Position numbers and translations under genes: made by a program. The notes below the pieces were generated by a model, which made no database searches, was not told where the DNA came from, and was given only the letters and a program-made list of their open reading frames with translations. 35,807 nt of DNA from Falsiroseomonas sp. (GTDB lineage: Bacteria > Pseudomonadota > Alphaproteobacteria > Acetobacterales > Acetobacteraceae). Positions 7,697 to 16,423 of the stretch are shown here, piece after piece; position 1 is the stretch's first letter; each line of letters opens with the position of its first letter. The stretch is taken from the NCBI RefSeq assembly GCF_030695085.1, contig NZ_JAUYTS010000175.1:1-35807 (forward strand), in the 5' to 3' direction.

Positions 7697-9121
7697 TCAA
7701 GCCTTGCCGGTGGCCGGTGCATCAACATTCCGGCGCTTGACCGTCTGCGCCGCGAAAACGGCGACAAGATCGGCCAGATGCCCGGTCTCCGAGAGCTTGA
7801 GCCCAGGCAGCGCGGCCGGGGTTCCGCTGCCGCGCGCCACGCGGCGCGGCAGGGTGGCGGCGGTGAAGCCCAGCTTCTGCGCCTCCCGCAGCCGGGTTTC
7901 CGCCTGGCTGACCTGGCGGACCTCCCCGGACAAGCCGACCTCGCCGAAATACACCGCGCCGGGGTCGGTCGGCCGGTCGGTCGCCGCCGAGATCAGCGCC
8001 GCCGCCACGGCCAGATCCGCCGCCGGTTCCGCAATCCGCAGCCCGCCGGCGATGTTGAGATAGACGTCGTTCTGGCCGACACCCAGGCCGCAGCGCGTCT
8101 CCAGCACCGCCAGCAGCATCGCCAGCCGCCCGGAATCCCAGCCCACCACCTGCCGGCGCGGGCTGCCGCCGGCACTGGGGGAGAGCAGGCACTGCACCTC
8201 CACCAGCACCGGCCGCGTGCCCTCGATGCCCGCGAAGACCGCGCTGCCGGAGACATTGCCGCGGCGTTCCGCCAGGAACAGGGCGGAGGGGTTGGCGACC
8301 TCGACCAGCCCGCGCTCCGTCATCTCGAAGACGCCGATCTCATCCGTGGCGCCGTAGCGGTTCTTCACCGCGCGGAGGATGCGGAACTGGTGGCCGCGGT
8401 CGCCTTCGAAATACAGCGTGGCGTCCACCATGTGCTCCAGCACCCGCGGGCCGGCCAGCGTGCCTTCCTTGGTGACATGGCCGACGAGGACGATGGCGAA
8501 GCCGCGTGCCTTGGCGAGGCGGATCAGCTCCGCCGCGCAGGCGCGCACCTGGCTGACGGTGCCGGGCGCGGAATCGAGCGCATCGAGCCAGACGGTCTGG
8601 ATGGAATCGATGATGACGAGGGCCACATCGCCCTCCCCCTCCAGGCTGGCGACGATGTCGCGCAGGCTGGTGGCCGCCGCCAGGCCCATCGGGCTGTCGG
8701 TCAGGCCGAGGCGGGCGGCGCGCAGCCGCACCTGTTCCACCGCCTCCTCGCCCGAGATGTACAGGCTGCGGCGGCCGGCGCTGGCGATGCGGGCGGCGGC
8801 CTGCAGCAGGATGGTGGATTTGCCGATGCCCGGGTCGCCGCCCACCAGCACGGCGGAGGCCGGGACCATGCCGCCGCCGAGCACCCGGTCCAGCTCCGCG
8901 ATGCCGGTCAGGATGCGGGCCGGCGGCGCCGATTTGCCCTTGAGGCCGACGAATTCCACCCGCCGCCCACCGGCCGCCTTGGCCGCGGGGCCGGGGCCGC
9001 GGGCTTCGGTGACTTCCTCGGACAGGGTGTTCCACTCGCCACAGGCATCGCAGCGGCCCTGCCATTTGGCATGGGGGGCGCCGCAGGCCTGGCAGATGAA
9101 GCGGGTGGTGGGCTTGGCCAT
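7697..9121 (-). CDS. radA: DNA repair protein RadA
   Basis: This 474-residue protein starts at ATG 9121. It has the N-terminal C4 zinc finger (Cys10, Cys13, Cys24, Cys27 in CQACG...CDACG), the RecA-like ATPase core with Walker A GGDPGIGKST at residues 94-103, the RadA-specific KNRYG motif, and a C-terminal Lon-protease-like domain (PSAGGSPRRQVVGWD through GEVGLSGEVR). RadA is a ring helicase that drives branch migration of recombination intermediates. The gene lies in the conserved dnaB-alr-radA neighbourhood, 46 bases downstream of mlaF. A longer reading to 9211 would run into mlaF and is not supported. Confidence 0.97.
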   Translation of the reverse strand: MAKPTTRFICQACGAPHAKWQGRCDACGEWNTLSEEVTEARGPGPAAKAAGGRRVEFVGLKGKSAPPARILTGIAELDRVLGGGMVPASAVLVGGDPGIGKSTILLQAAARIASAGRRSLYISGEEAVEQVRLRAARLGLTDSPMGLAAATSLRDIVASLEGEGDVALVIIDSIQTVWLDALDSAPGTVSQVRACAAELIRLAKARGFAIVLVGHVTKEGTLAGPRVLEHMVDATLYFEGDRGHQFRILRAVKNRYGATDEIGVFEMTERGLVEVANPSALFLAERRGNVSGSAVFAGIEGTRPVLVEVQCLLSPSAGGSPRRQVVGWDSGRLAMLLAVLETRCGLGVGQNDVYLNIAGGLRIAEPAADLAVAAALISAATDRPTDPGAVYFGEVGLSGEVRQVSQAETRLREAQKLGFTAATLPRRVARGSGTPAALPGLKLSETGHLADLVAVFAAQTVKRRNVDAPATGKA

Positions 9122-9167
9122 GGGGCGTCCAGTGGGAAGGAAAACGTCTGATCGGTCGCGGTTCGCG

Positions 9168-10013
9168 CTACCGCCGCAGCTCCATCTGGATCGGCCCCTC
9201 ACGCTCCCCACGCGCGAACTGGTCCACCATGGCGTTGCCCGTCTCGCCGAGGCTGTGCGCCCCGCCGCGCCAGATGATCTGGCCCTTGTGGATCATCGCC
9301 GCATCGTCACCGATGCGTCGCGCGCTTGCCATGTCATGCGTGATGGACACCGCCGTGGCGCCCAGGCGCTTCACCACATCGACGATCAGCCCGTCGATCA
9401 CCGCGCCCATGATCGGGTCGAGGCCGGTGGTGGGTTCATCGAAGAAGATGATGTCAGGCTCCGCCGCGATGGCCCGCGCCAGGCCGACGCGCTTCTGCAT
9501 GCCGCCCGACAATTCGCTCGGCGACAGGTCGCCCACGCTGGGCGCCAGCCCGACCTGCGCCAGCACCTCCGCCGCCTTGTCGCGCGCCTTGGAGCGGCTG
9601 AGGCGGCCCTGGGCGAGCAGCTTGAAGCACACATTCTCCCAGACCGGCAGGCTGTCGAACAAGGCGCCGTTCTGGAACAGCATGCCGATGCGGTCATTCA
9701 CCGCCTCCCGCTCCATCCGCGACAGGCTCGCCACGTCACGGCCATCGATCTCGATCAGGCCGGAATCGGGCGGAATCAGGCCCAGGACGCATTTCAGCGT
9801 GACGGATTTGCCCGAGCCGGACCCGCCCAGGATCACCATGGAATGCCCGGCGCGGATATCGAGATCCACGCCATCCAGCACCACCTTGGACCCGAAGGAT
9901 TTGCGCACCCCGCGAAGCCGGATTTTCGGCGTGTCGCTCATCGTGCCGTCGCGCGTGTCGCTCATCGTGCCGTCGCGCGTATCGCTCATCGTGCCCTGGC
10001 GCGTATCGCTCAT
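9168..10013 (-). CDS. mlaF: ABC transporter ATP-binding protein MlaF (phospholipid transport)
   Basis: This 281-residue ATPase has Walker A GGSGSGKS at residues 63-70, the signature LSGGMQKR and Walker B IIFFDEPTTGLDP. The sequence fits the MlaF group that powers retrograde phospholipid transport with MlaE and an MCE protein. The first 24 residues are three copies of MSDTR[QD]GT, then MSDTP begins the conserved domain, so four in-phase ATGs are available. The first ATG (10013) overlaps the mlaE stop (ATGA), which favours it through coupling; the fourth (9941) is the family-like start. No mlaD, mlaC or mlaB is next to it. Confidence 0.93.
   Translation of the reverse strand: MSDTRQGTMSDTRDGTMSDTRDGTMSDTPKIRLRGVRKSFGSKVVLDGVDLDIRAGHSMVILGGSGSGKSVTLKCVLGLIPPDSGLIEIDGRDVASLSRMEREAVNDRIGMLFQNGALFDSLPVWENVCFKLLAQGRLSRSKARDKAAEVLAQVGLAPSVGDLSPSELSGGMQKRVGLARAIAAEPDIIFFDEPTTGLDPIMGAVIDGLIVDVVKRLGATAVSITHDMASARRIGDDAAMIHKGQIIWRGGAHSLGETGNAMVDQFARGEREGPIQMELRR
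9930..10013 (-). repeat. 24-bp in-frame tandem repeat, 3.5 copies, at the mlaF start
   Basis: Copies begin at 10013, 9989, 9965 and 9941 (the last only 12 bases). Copies 1 and 2 differ by two bases and copies 2 and 3 by one. Each begins with ATGAGCGA, so the repeat multiplies the start codon and the MSDT N terminus without changing frame. Confidence 0.92.
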
Positions 10014-10828
10014 CGGCTGAACAACAATGCGGTCAGCACGTAATCCACCGCCAGGATCAGGATGGAGGACGCCACGACGGCGGAGGTGGTGGCGCGCCCG
10101 ACGCCCTGCGCGCCGCCGCCGGAATGGTAGCCGGACCAGCAGCCCATCAGCGTGATGATGAAGCCGAACACCGCCGCCTTGATCAGGCCGGACAACACAT
10201 CCCAGAGTTGCAGGAAGTCGAAGGTTGCCTTGAGATAGGCGCCGGAGCCGAAGCCAAGCTGCTGCGTGCCGATCAGCCAGCCGCCCATCACGCCCAGCGT
10301 ATCCGCCACGATCACCAGCAGCGGCAGAGCCAGCGTGCCGGCCAGCAGCCGCGGGGCGACCAGGTACTTCATCGGGTTGGTGGACAGGGTGGACAGCGCG
10401 TCGATCTGGTCCGTCACCCGCATCGTGCCGATCTCGGCGGCGAAGGCCGCGCCGATGCGGCCGGCGACCATCAGCCCGGCCAGCACGGGGCCCAGCTCGC
10501 GGGTGATGGACAGCACCACCACATTCGCCACCGCCCCTTCGGCATTGAAGCGGGCGAAGCCGGTATAGGATTGCAGCGCCAGCACCATGCCGGTGAACAG
10601 CGCCGTCAGCGCCACCACCGGCAGGCTGAACCAGGCAATCTCGATGAAGGCCTTGAGGAACAGCCGCCCATAGAAGGGCGGCCGCACCAGATGGCTGATC
10701 GCCTCCGCCGCGAACAGTGCGATGGCGCCGGTGCCGCGCAGCAGGCCGATGACGGCGCGGCCAATGGCCGCGACCGGGTCCAGGATGCGATTCAGAATAG
10801 CGGGGGCCAAGACCTCAGACGCCGCCAA
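10010..10828 (-). CDS. mlaE: ABC transporter permease MlaE (phospholipid transport)
   Basis: This 272-residue permease has about six hydrophobic segments and the MlaE signature regions FTGMVLALQSYTGFARFNAE, ELGPVLAGLMVAGRIGAAFAAEIGTM and the C-terminal HSGGGAQGVGRATTSAVVAS. With MlaF it forms the inner-membrane core that moves phospholipids between the inner and outer membranes. The reading frame has no ATG near its N terminus: TTG at 10828 overlaps the alr end by 14 bases, and a second TTG at 10810 (GAGG just before it) is the alternative, so the start is uncertain. The stop overlaps the mlaF ATG. Confidence 0.92.
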   Translation of the reverse strand: MAASEVLAPAILNRILDPVAAIGRAVIGLLRGTGAIALFAAEAISHLVRPPFYGRLFLKAFIEIAWFSLPVVALTALFTGMVLALQSYTGFARFNAEGAVANVVVLSITRELGPVLAGLMVAGRIGAAFAAEIGTMRVTDQIDALSTLSTNPMKYLVAPRLLAGTLALPLLVIVADTLGVMGGWLIGTQQLGFGSGAYLKATFDFLQLWDVLSGLIKAAVFGFIITLMGCWSGYHSGGGAQGVGRATTSAVVASSILILAVDYVLTALLFSR

Positions 10829-11906
10829 TGGTTCGGCGCTGGTAGCGATGGCCGAGCGAGGTCAGCACCTCATAGCCGATGGTGCCGCAACGGGCCGCGA
10901 TGTCGTCCGGCGTGTTGCCCGGCCCGCCGACCAGCATCAGACGGCTGCCAGGGCGCAGTTCCGGGAAATCGGTCGCATCGAACGTTGTCAAATCCATCGA
11001 GACCCGGCCTATGAGCGGCACGGCGCGGCCCTGGAAAAGCGCCAGGGACCGGCCGGACAGACACCGTAAGTAGCCATCGGCATAGCCCGCCGCAACGGTG
11101 GCCACGCGCACATTGCGTGGCGCGGTGTAACCGGCACCGTAGCCGACCGTGTCGCCGGGCGCGATATCCCGCAGCTGAAGCACCGGCACCTCCAGCACCG
11201 CCACCTGCCGCATCGGGTTGGGCGCGCCCGGGGTCGGGTTGATGCCGTACAGCGCGCAGCCCGGCCGGGCGAGGTCGGAGGCGTAGTCCGGGCCAAGGAA
11301 GATGCCGGAGGAATTGGCGAAGCTGCGCTTCACGCCCGGCGCGATGGCCGCCGCGGCCGCGGCGAAACGCTGCGCCTGGCGGGCATTGAGCGGGTGCGCC
11401 GGGTCATCCGCGCAGGCCAGGTGCGTCATCACGAAACGCAGGTCGAGCCCCGCCAGCCGCGCGCGGTCCGCCGCCAGCGCCGCCTGCTCCCGCGCATCCA
11501 GGCCGAGGCGCGACATGCCGGTATCCAGGTGCAGCAGCGCCGGGCGCGGCGCGCCATCCGCCCGCCCTGCGGCGGCATGGGCCGCGACATCGCCCAGGCT
11601 GTTGAGCACCGGCCAGAGCCCGGCCCCGGCATCCGCCCCCGGCGCGAAGCCGTTCAGCACGATGATGGCGGGGCTGGCGCCGAGTGTGGCGCGCAGTGCG
11701 ACGCCCTCCGCCAGATGTGCCACGAAGAAGGTTTGGCAGCCGGCCGCGTGCAGGGCGCGGCCCACCGGCGCGGCACCCAGCCCATAGCCATCGGCCTTCA
11801 GCACCCCCGCACAGGGCGCGCCATGCCGGGCAGACAGGTCGCGCCAATTGGCAACGACCGCATCCAGGTCGACGGTCAGCACGCCCTGCCCTGCGTCAGT
11901 CTCCAT
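10815..11906 (-). CDS. alr: Alanine racemase
   Basis: This PLP enzyme of about 363 residues interconverts L- and D-alanine for peptidoglycan. The PLP lysine is Lys37 in VLKADGYGLGA, and the second catalytic tyrosine lies in TVGYGAGYTAP. The C-terminal beta-domain RVSMDLTTFD and GYEVLTSLGHRY match the family. The start is ambiguous: ATG at 11906 overlaps the dnaB end by 11 bases; ATG codons at 11915 and 11918 are also in frame, and a GTG in the GVLTVDLD region is possible. It is coupled to dnaB upstream and mlaE downstream. Confidence 0.95.
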   Translation of the reverse strand: METDAGQGVLTVDLDAVVANWRDLSARHGAPCAGVLKADGYGLGAAPVGRALHAAGCQTFFVAHLAEGVALRATLGASPAIIVLNGFAPGADAGAGLWPVLNSLGDVAAHAAAGRADGAPRPALLHLDTGMSRLGLDAREQAALAADRARLAGLDLRFVMTHLACADDPAHPLNARQAQRFAAAAAAIAPGVKRSFANSSGIFLGPDYASDLARPGCALYGINPTPGAPNPMRQVAVLEVPVLQLRDIAPGDTVGYGAGYTAPRNVRVATVAAGYADGYLRCLSGRSLALFQGRAVPLIGRVSMDLTTFDATDFPELRPGSRLMLVGGPGNTPDDIAARCGTIGYEVLTSLGHRYQRRTIGGV

Positions 11907-13434
11907 AGCCGCCATCATGATGCGTATCGAGGTCACCGAAGCGGGTGAACTCGGCCTCGAAGAACAGACGGATGGTGCCGGTCGGGCCGTGGCGCTGCTT
12001 GGAGACGATGAGCTCCGCCTTGTTGTGGGCGTCCTCCATGTCCTTCTGCCACTTCTCCACCGCCTCGCTGAATTTCTGCGGGTTGTCGAAGGTCAGCTCC
12101 TTCGGCTGGCGCTGCTGCAGGTAGTATTCGTCGCGATAGATGAACATGACAACGTCCGCGTCCTGCTCGATCGAGCCGGATTCGCGCAGATCCGAAAGCT
12201 GCGGCCGCTTGTCCTCCCGCTGCTCCACGGCGCGGGAAAGCTGCGACAGCGCGATGACAGGAACGGATAATTCCTTGGCGATCGCCTTCAGCCCCTGGGT
12301 GATCTGGCTGATTTCCTGCACCCGGTTCTCCGGCTTGCTGCCCGCCGCGGGGCGCATGAGCTGGAGGTAGTCGACGATGATCAGGTTCAGCCCCTTGGTC
12401 CGCTGCAACCGCCGGCAGCGGGTCCGCAGCGCCGAGATGGTGATGGCCGGCGTGTCGTCGATGAACAGCGGCAGCGCCTGCAATTCGCGGCTGACCTCCA
12501 GGAATTTGTCGAAGTCGCGCTGGCTGATCTCGCCGCGGCGAATGCGGTCGCCCGAGATCCGGCTTTCCTCGGACAGCAGGCGGGTGGCCAGCTGGTCGCA
12601 GGACATTTCGAGGGAGAAGATCGCCACGCCGCCGCGCGGGATGGCATGGGGGTCCTTCTCCCGCGCCGCGCGCAGCGTCGCCCGCGCGGCGCCGAACGCC
12701 ACCTTCACCGCCAGCGCGGTCTTACCCATGCCGGGCCGGCCGGCCATGATCAGAAGGTCCGACGGGTGCAGGCCGCCCAGCTTCGCATCCAGGTCGCGCA
12801 GCCCGGTCGAAAGCCCCGCCACGCCGCCCGGATTGGAGAAGGCCTTCTCCGCATGCTGCACCGCGGTGGCCAGCGCGCGTTCGAAGGACACGAAGCCGCC
12901 GCCCGATTCGCCGGCCTTGGACAGGTCGAACAGCGCCTGCTCGGCGCTTTCCATCTGCAGCTTGCCGTCCAGTTCCGGCTCCGCCCCGAAGGCGCGGTTC
13001 ACCATCACCTCGCCGAGATCGACCAGCTGGCGGCGCAGCCAGGCGTCGTGGATCACGCGGCCATACTCGCCGGCATTGATCACGCCGACCATCGCGGTCA
13101 GCAACTGGCCGAGATAGGCGGAGCCGCCCACCTCATCCAGCAGGCCGGAATGCTCGAATTCCGCGCGCAGGGTCACCGCATCGGCCAGGTGCCCCGCCTC
13201 GATCCGGCGCTGGATGGCGGAGAAGATCCTGCCATGCACGGCATCGGCGAAATGGTCGGCTGCCAGGAATTCCGAAACCCGCTCATAGGCCTTGTTGTTG
13301 GCGAGCAGCGCGCCGAGCAGCGCCTGCTCGGCCTCCAGATTGGCGGGCGGCAGGCGCTGGGACAGGCCGAGCAAGCCATCCCCCCCGCCAAAGCCGGCGG
13401 AGGAGGAGGCGGAAGTGGAGCCAAAATTGTTCAT
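11896..13434 (-). CDS. dnaB: Replicative DNA helicase DnaB
   Basis: This 512-residue hexameric helicase unwinds DNA at the replication fork. The N-terminal DnaB domain begins LPPANLEAEQALLGALL after a serine/glycine-rich lead of about 25 residues. The RecA-like C-terminal domain has Walker A AGRPGMGKTALAV, IFSLEMSCDQLATRLL, LIIVDYLQLM and the end QRHGPTGTIRLFFEAEFTRF. ATG at 13434 is chosen; an in-frame GTG precedes it directly. Upstream lie two DnaA-box-like 9-mers. Downstream it overlaps alr, the alphaproteobacterial order. Confidence 0.97.
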   Translation of the reverse strand: MNNFGSTSASSSAGFGGGDGLLGLSQRLPPANLEAEQALLGALLANNKAYERVSEFLAADHFADAVHGRIFSAIQRRIEAGHLADAVTLRAEFEHSGLLDEVGGSAYLGQLLTAMVGVINAGEYGRVIHDAWLRRQLVDLGEVMVNRAFGAEPELDGKLQMESAEQALFDLSKAGESGGGFVSFERALATAVQHAEKAFSNPGGVAGLSTGLRDLDAKLGGLHPSDLLIMAGRPGMGKTALAVKVAFGAARATLRAAREKDPHAIPRGGVAIFSLEMSCDQLATRLLSEESRISGDRIRRGEISQRDFDKFLEVSRELQALPLFIDDTPAITISALRTRCRRLQRTKGLNLIIVDYLQLMRPAAGSKPENRVQEISQITQGLKAIAKELSVPVIALSQLSRAVEQREDKRPQLSDLRESGSIEQDADVVMFIYRDEYYLQQRQPKELTFDNPQKFSEAVEKWQKDMEDAHNKAELIVSKQRHGPTGTIRLFFEAEFTRFGDLDTHHDGGYGD

Positions 13435-13481
13435 CACCGCACTCTAGCGCGCCCACCGAGTCGTGCGCGCCCCACCCAGCC

Positions 13482-13500
13482 TGTGGATCACTGTGGATAA
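13482..13500. promoter_or_regulatory. Pair of DnaA-box-like 9-mers upstream of dnaB
   Basis: TGTGGATAA at 13492-13500 is the exact complement of the strong DnaA box TTATCCACA. TGTGGATCA at 13482-13490 differs from it by one base. They have the same orientation and are 10 bases apart, one helical turn. They lie 48-66 bases upstream of the dnaB start, just after the stop side of the next gene. Confidence 0.6.
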
Positions 13501-13512
13501 CGGGGGTGGATT

Positions 13513-14721
13513 TCAGGCAGGCGCCAGCGCCCGCTCCGTCTCCACCATGTAGTCGCGCGTCAGCGGCAGCGCATCCAGCCGCCTGGTGAGCTGCAACTGC
13601 CAGTTCACCAGCCCGCCACGGCGGAAACCCGCCTCACTGGCGGCCAGGTAGAATTCGAACATCCGGCAGAAGCGCTCATCATAAAGGGACTGGATGGCGT
13701 CGCGGTTGGAGGCGAAGCGGCGGCGCCATTCGCGGAGCGTCAGGGCGTAGTGCAGGCGCAGGATCTCGATATCGGTGGCCAGCAGCCCGCTGCGCTCCAC
13801 CGCGGGCAACACCTCGGACAGCGCCGGGGAATAGCCGCCGGGGAAGATGTATTTGGACAGCCAGGGATTGGTGCTGCCCGGCCCGTCGCTGCGGCCGATC
13901 GCATGCACCAGCGCCACGCCATCCGGCTTCAGGGCACGGTGGATGGTGCGGAAGAAGGTGGCAAAATTGCCGATGCCGACATGCTCGAACATGCCGACGG
14001 AGACGATGCGGTCCACCGGGCGGGTCCAGTCGCGGTAGTCCATCAGCTCGAAGCGGCAGCGATCGGCCAGCCCCGCCTCCGCCGCCCGGCGCCGCGCCTC
14101 GGCCAGCTGTTCCGCGGACAGGGTGATGCCAGTGACGCGGGCGCCGAGGTCGCGTGCGAGGGTCAAGGCCATGCCGCCCCAGCCGCAGCCGATATCCAGC
14201 ACCTCCTGCCCCGGCGCCAGGCGGAGCTTGGCGGCGATATGGCGCTTCTTGGCGGCCTGCGCCGCTTCCAGCGTCTCGGTGCCGGTGGGGAAGTAGGCGC
14301 AGGAATATTGCCGGTCCCGATCCAGGAACAGGGCGTAGAGCCGGCCATTCAGGTCATAATGATGCGCCACGTTGCGCCGGGCGCGGGGTGCCGGGTTGAA
14401 CTGGTCGATCCGCCGCCGCACCAGGCGCCAGGGCGCGAGCAGCCGCTCGGCCGGATGGGTGCAGCCAGGCACCCAGTTGGCCATCAGCAGTTCCAGCAAT
14501 TCCAGCAGCCGGCCATCCAGCGGCTGGATCGCGCCATCCATGTAGGATTCGCCGAAGGACAGGCCAGGATTGGTCACCAGCCGCCAGGCGGCGCGGCGGG
14601 TCAGGATGCGGAAGCCGGCTTCCGGCCCCTCGCCATCGCCATAATGGCGGATGCGCCCGTCCGGAAAATGGACGGTCAGGCGGCCATGGCGGATGGCCCG
14701 GGACAGCATGGCATCAAGCAT
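13513..14721 (-). CDS. cfa: Cyclopropane-fatty-acyl-phospholipid synthase
   Basis: This 402-residue SAM-dependent enzyme would methylenate the double bond of unsaturated acyl chains in membrane phospholipids. The N-terminal lipid-binding part (residues 1-110) includes SFGESYMDGAI. The methyltransferase core begins at HHYDLNGRLYALFLD, has the conserved YSCAYF (Cys141) and the SAM-binding VLDIGCGWGG at 174-183. The ATG at 14721 has AAGGGGGG upstream. It is on the same strand as dnaB and rplI but is separated from rplI by a hairpin, so it probably has its own promoter. It adds to the lipid theme of the window (mla and fab genes). Confidence 0.94.
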   Translation of the reverse strand: MLDAMLSRAIRHGRLTVHFPDGRIRHYGDGEGPEAGFRILTRRAAWRLVTNPGLSFGESYMDGAIQPLDGRLLELLELLMANWVPGCTHPAERLLAPWRLVRRRIDQFNPAPRARRNVAHHYDLNGRLYALFLDRDRQYSCAYFPTGTETLEAAQAAKKRHIAAKLRLAPGQEVLDIGCGWGGMALTLARDLGARVTGITLSAEQLAEARRRAAEAGLADRCRFELMDYRDWTRPVDRIVSVGMFEHVGIGNFATFFRTIHRALKPDGVALVHAIGRSDGPGSTNPWLSKYIFPGGYSPALSEVLPAVERSGLLATDIEILRLHYALTLREWRRRFASNRDAIQSLYDERFCRMFEFYLAASEAGFRRGGLVNWQLQLTRRLDALPLTRDYMVETERALAPA

Positions 14722-14840
14722 GTGCGACCCCCCTTGGGGTCACGCATGGAAGCCACCGAACCCCGTGCGGAGTTCAATCTGGCGAAGTCGTGACAGGATT
14801 GCCAGCGCCGCGCGCCGGTGGTCCTGCCACGTTTTCGCGC

Positions 14841-14862
14841 GGGCCGGGTTGCACCCCGGCCC
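14841..14862 (-). terminator. Hairpin just after rplI
   Basis: GGGCCGGG (14841-14848) pairs perfectly with CCCGGCCC (14855-14862) across a 6-base loop, 8 bases after the rplI stop. No U-tract follows on the minus strand, so it is a candidate terminator for the rpsF-rplI operon or a 3'-end stabiliser. Confidence 0.45.
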
Positions 14863-14869
14863 GGCCGCA

Positions 14870-15442
14870 TCAGTCGCGGTCGGCCGCGGCGCCGAGTTCG
14901 GCCAGCTCGGCGGCCAGCTCGGCCTCCAGGCTTTCTTCCTCGGCCTGGTCGGCGGCGCGGAGGTCTTCGCCACGGGCCTGCTTCTCGGCTTCCTCGGGCG
15001 AGCGGGCGACGTTCACGCCGACCTCGATCACCACTTCCGGATGCAGCGCCACGCGGACCGGCGTCAGGCCGAGCTGCTTGATCGGCTGCTCCAGCAGGAT
15101 CTGGCTGCGCTCCAGCGTCAGGCCGCTGCCCTTGCAGGCGTCCGCGATGTCGCGGCCGGAGACGGAGCCGTACAGGCCGCCGCTCTCACCCGCCGAGCGG
15201 ATGATGACGACCGTCAGGCCGTGCACGCGTTCCGCAACGCGCTCGGCCTCGCCGCGGCGCTTCAGGTTCTGGGCTTCCAGCTGGGCGCGCTCACGCTCGA
15301 ACCGCGCGAGGTTGTCCTTGTTCGCGCGGATCGCCTTGCCCTGGGGCAGCAGGAAATTGCGCGCATAGCCGGGGCGGACCGTGACCAGCTCGCCCATCTG
15401 GCCAAGCTTTTCGACCCGCTGCATCAGGATGACTTCGATCAT
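14870..15442 (-). CDS. rplI: 50S ribosomal protein L9
   Basis: This 190-residue L9 starts MIEVILMQRVEKLGQMGELV, followed by the family signature VRPGYARNFLLPQGKAI, a long central helix and the C-terminal rRNA-binding domain (GLYGSVSGRDIADA, GLTPVRVALHPEV). It binds 23S rRNA near the L1 stalk. It is longer than the E. coli protein because of an acidic alanine/glutamate-rich tail from about residue 155, often seen in alphaproteobacteria. It is the last gene of the rpsF-rpsR-DUF2232-rplI operon. Confidence 0.97.
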   Translation of the reverse strand: MIEVILMQRVEKLGQMGELVTVRPGYARNFLLPQGKAIRANKDNLARFERERAQLEAQNLKRRGEAERVAERVHGLTVVIIRSAGESGGLYGSVSGRDIADACKGSGLTLERSQILLEQPIKQLGLTPVRVALHPEVVIEVGVNVARSPEEAEKQARGEDLRAADQAEEESLEAELAAELAELGAAADRD

Positions 15443-15454
15443 GTCTGCACCGTT

Positions 15455-16399
15455 TCAGCTTCGGGGGGGCGCAGCGCGCCGGGCCCGTGTTCCATTGAGA
15501 ATGTCGTAGAAGCCGTAACCCGCGACGCTGAGCGCCACCGGTACGGACAGGATCAGCAGCGCGGCATAGGCGCCACCCAGCACGAAGGAGCGGCCCTTGA
15601 GGGACGCGGAGGCGCGATGCAGGGCAGCGAGGCCATGCAGGAAGACCGGCACCAGCAGCACCAGCAGCAGCGACAGGCGGATGGCATCGCCACCCTCCGG
15701 CGCCGCAAGCCAGAAACCGCCCGCAAGCGCGGGCAGCAGCGGATACCAGCCAGGCAGCCGTGCCTCCCGCCAGGCCGGCGCGGCGGGGATCACCCCGGCG
15801 CGGACCAGCAGGGCGGCAGCGGCGGCGGCATTCACCAGCAGCGCCAGCGCCACCCAGAAGCCGATCGCCGCGGCCTTGACCCGCACCAGTTCCTCGACCA
15901 GCCCTTCATGCGCCGGCAGGCCCATGCGTTCGAGGCCGATTTCGGCCGCCGCGCGCATCGCGCCTTCCAGCCCGCCGGGCGCATCGCCCAGCAGGAAGGC
16001 CGCCAGCAGCACGCCGGCCGCCGGGATCAACCCGAGCAGCGCGAAGGACAGCGACAGGCCGCGTGTCCCGAGGGGCGTCGAGGCCAGCACCAGCAGCAGG
16101 GCCGGCACGCCGAACAGCGCCAGGAACAGGCCGAGGCCCGCCCCGCTGCCGAGCAGCAGCAGCACCAACCCCGCCACGCCGACCGCCGCCATCACGGCGA
16201 AGCCACCGAAGCCGATCCCCGCCATGAACAGCGGCAGGGAAACCAGCCACAGCGCAAAGGCGCCACCCGGCAGGCCGCGAAAGGCCCAGAGGCTGAGCAC
16301 GGCCGCGACCAGTCCGGCCGCCAGGGCGGCGAGCAGGCGCGGATCGGACGCGATGCGCCCGCCCTGCTCACTCTCCTGCCCCTGGCGATCCGCCATCAT
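15455..16399 (-). CDS. DUF2232 family membrane protein
   Basis: This 314-residue, very hydrophobic protein has about eight membrane segments (for example near residues 23-42, 48-66, 67-88, 120-137 and 178-200). It matches the DUF2232 (YybS-like) family in pattern and, above all, in position: in alphaproteobacteria such a gene lies between rpsR and rplI. The function is unknown. It is 24 bases after rpsR and 12 bases before rplI, so it is co-transcribed with the ribosomal genes. Two ATGs at the start (16399, 16396) are equally possible. Confidence 0.82.
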   Translation of the reverse strand: MMADRQGQESEQGGRIASDPRLLAALAAGLVAAVLSLWAFRGLPGGAFALWLVSLPLFMAGIGFGGFAVMAAVGVAGLVLLLLGSGAGLGLFLALFGVPALLLVLASTPLGTRGLSLSFALLGLIPAAGVLLAAFLLGDAPGGLEGAMRAAAEIGLERMGLPAHEGLVEELVRVKAAAIGFWVALALLVNAAAAAALLVRAGVIPAAPAWREARLPGWYPLLPALAGGFWLAAPEGGDAIRLSLLLVLLVPVFLHGLAALHRASASLKGRSFVLGGAYAALLILSVPVALSVAGYGFYDILNGTRARRAAPPRS

Positions 16400-16423
16400 G
16401 CTGTCCTCGGCCGCGCCACGTGA

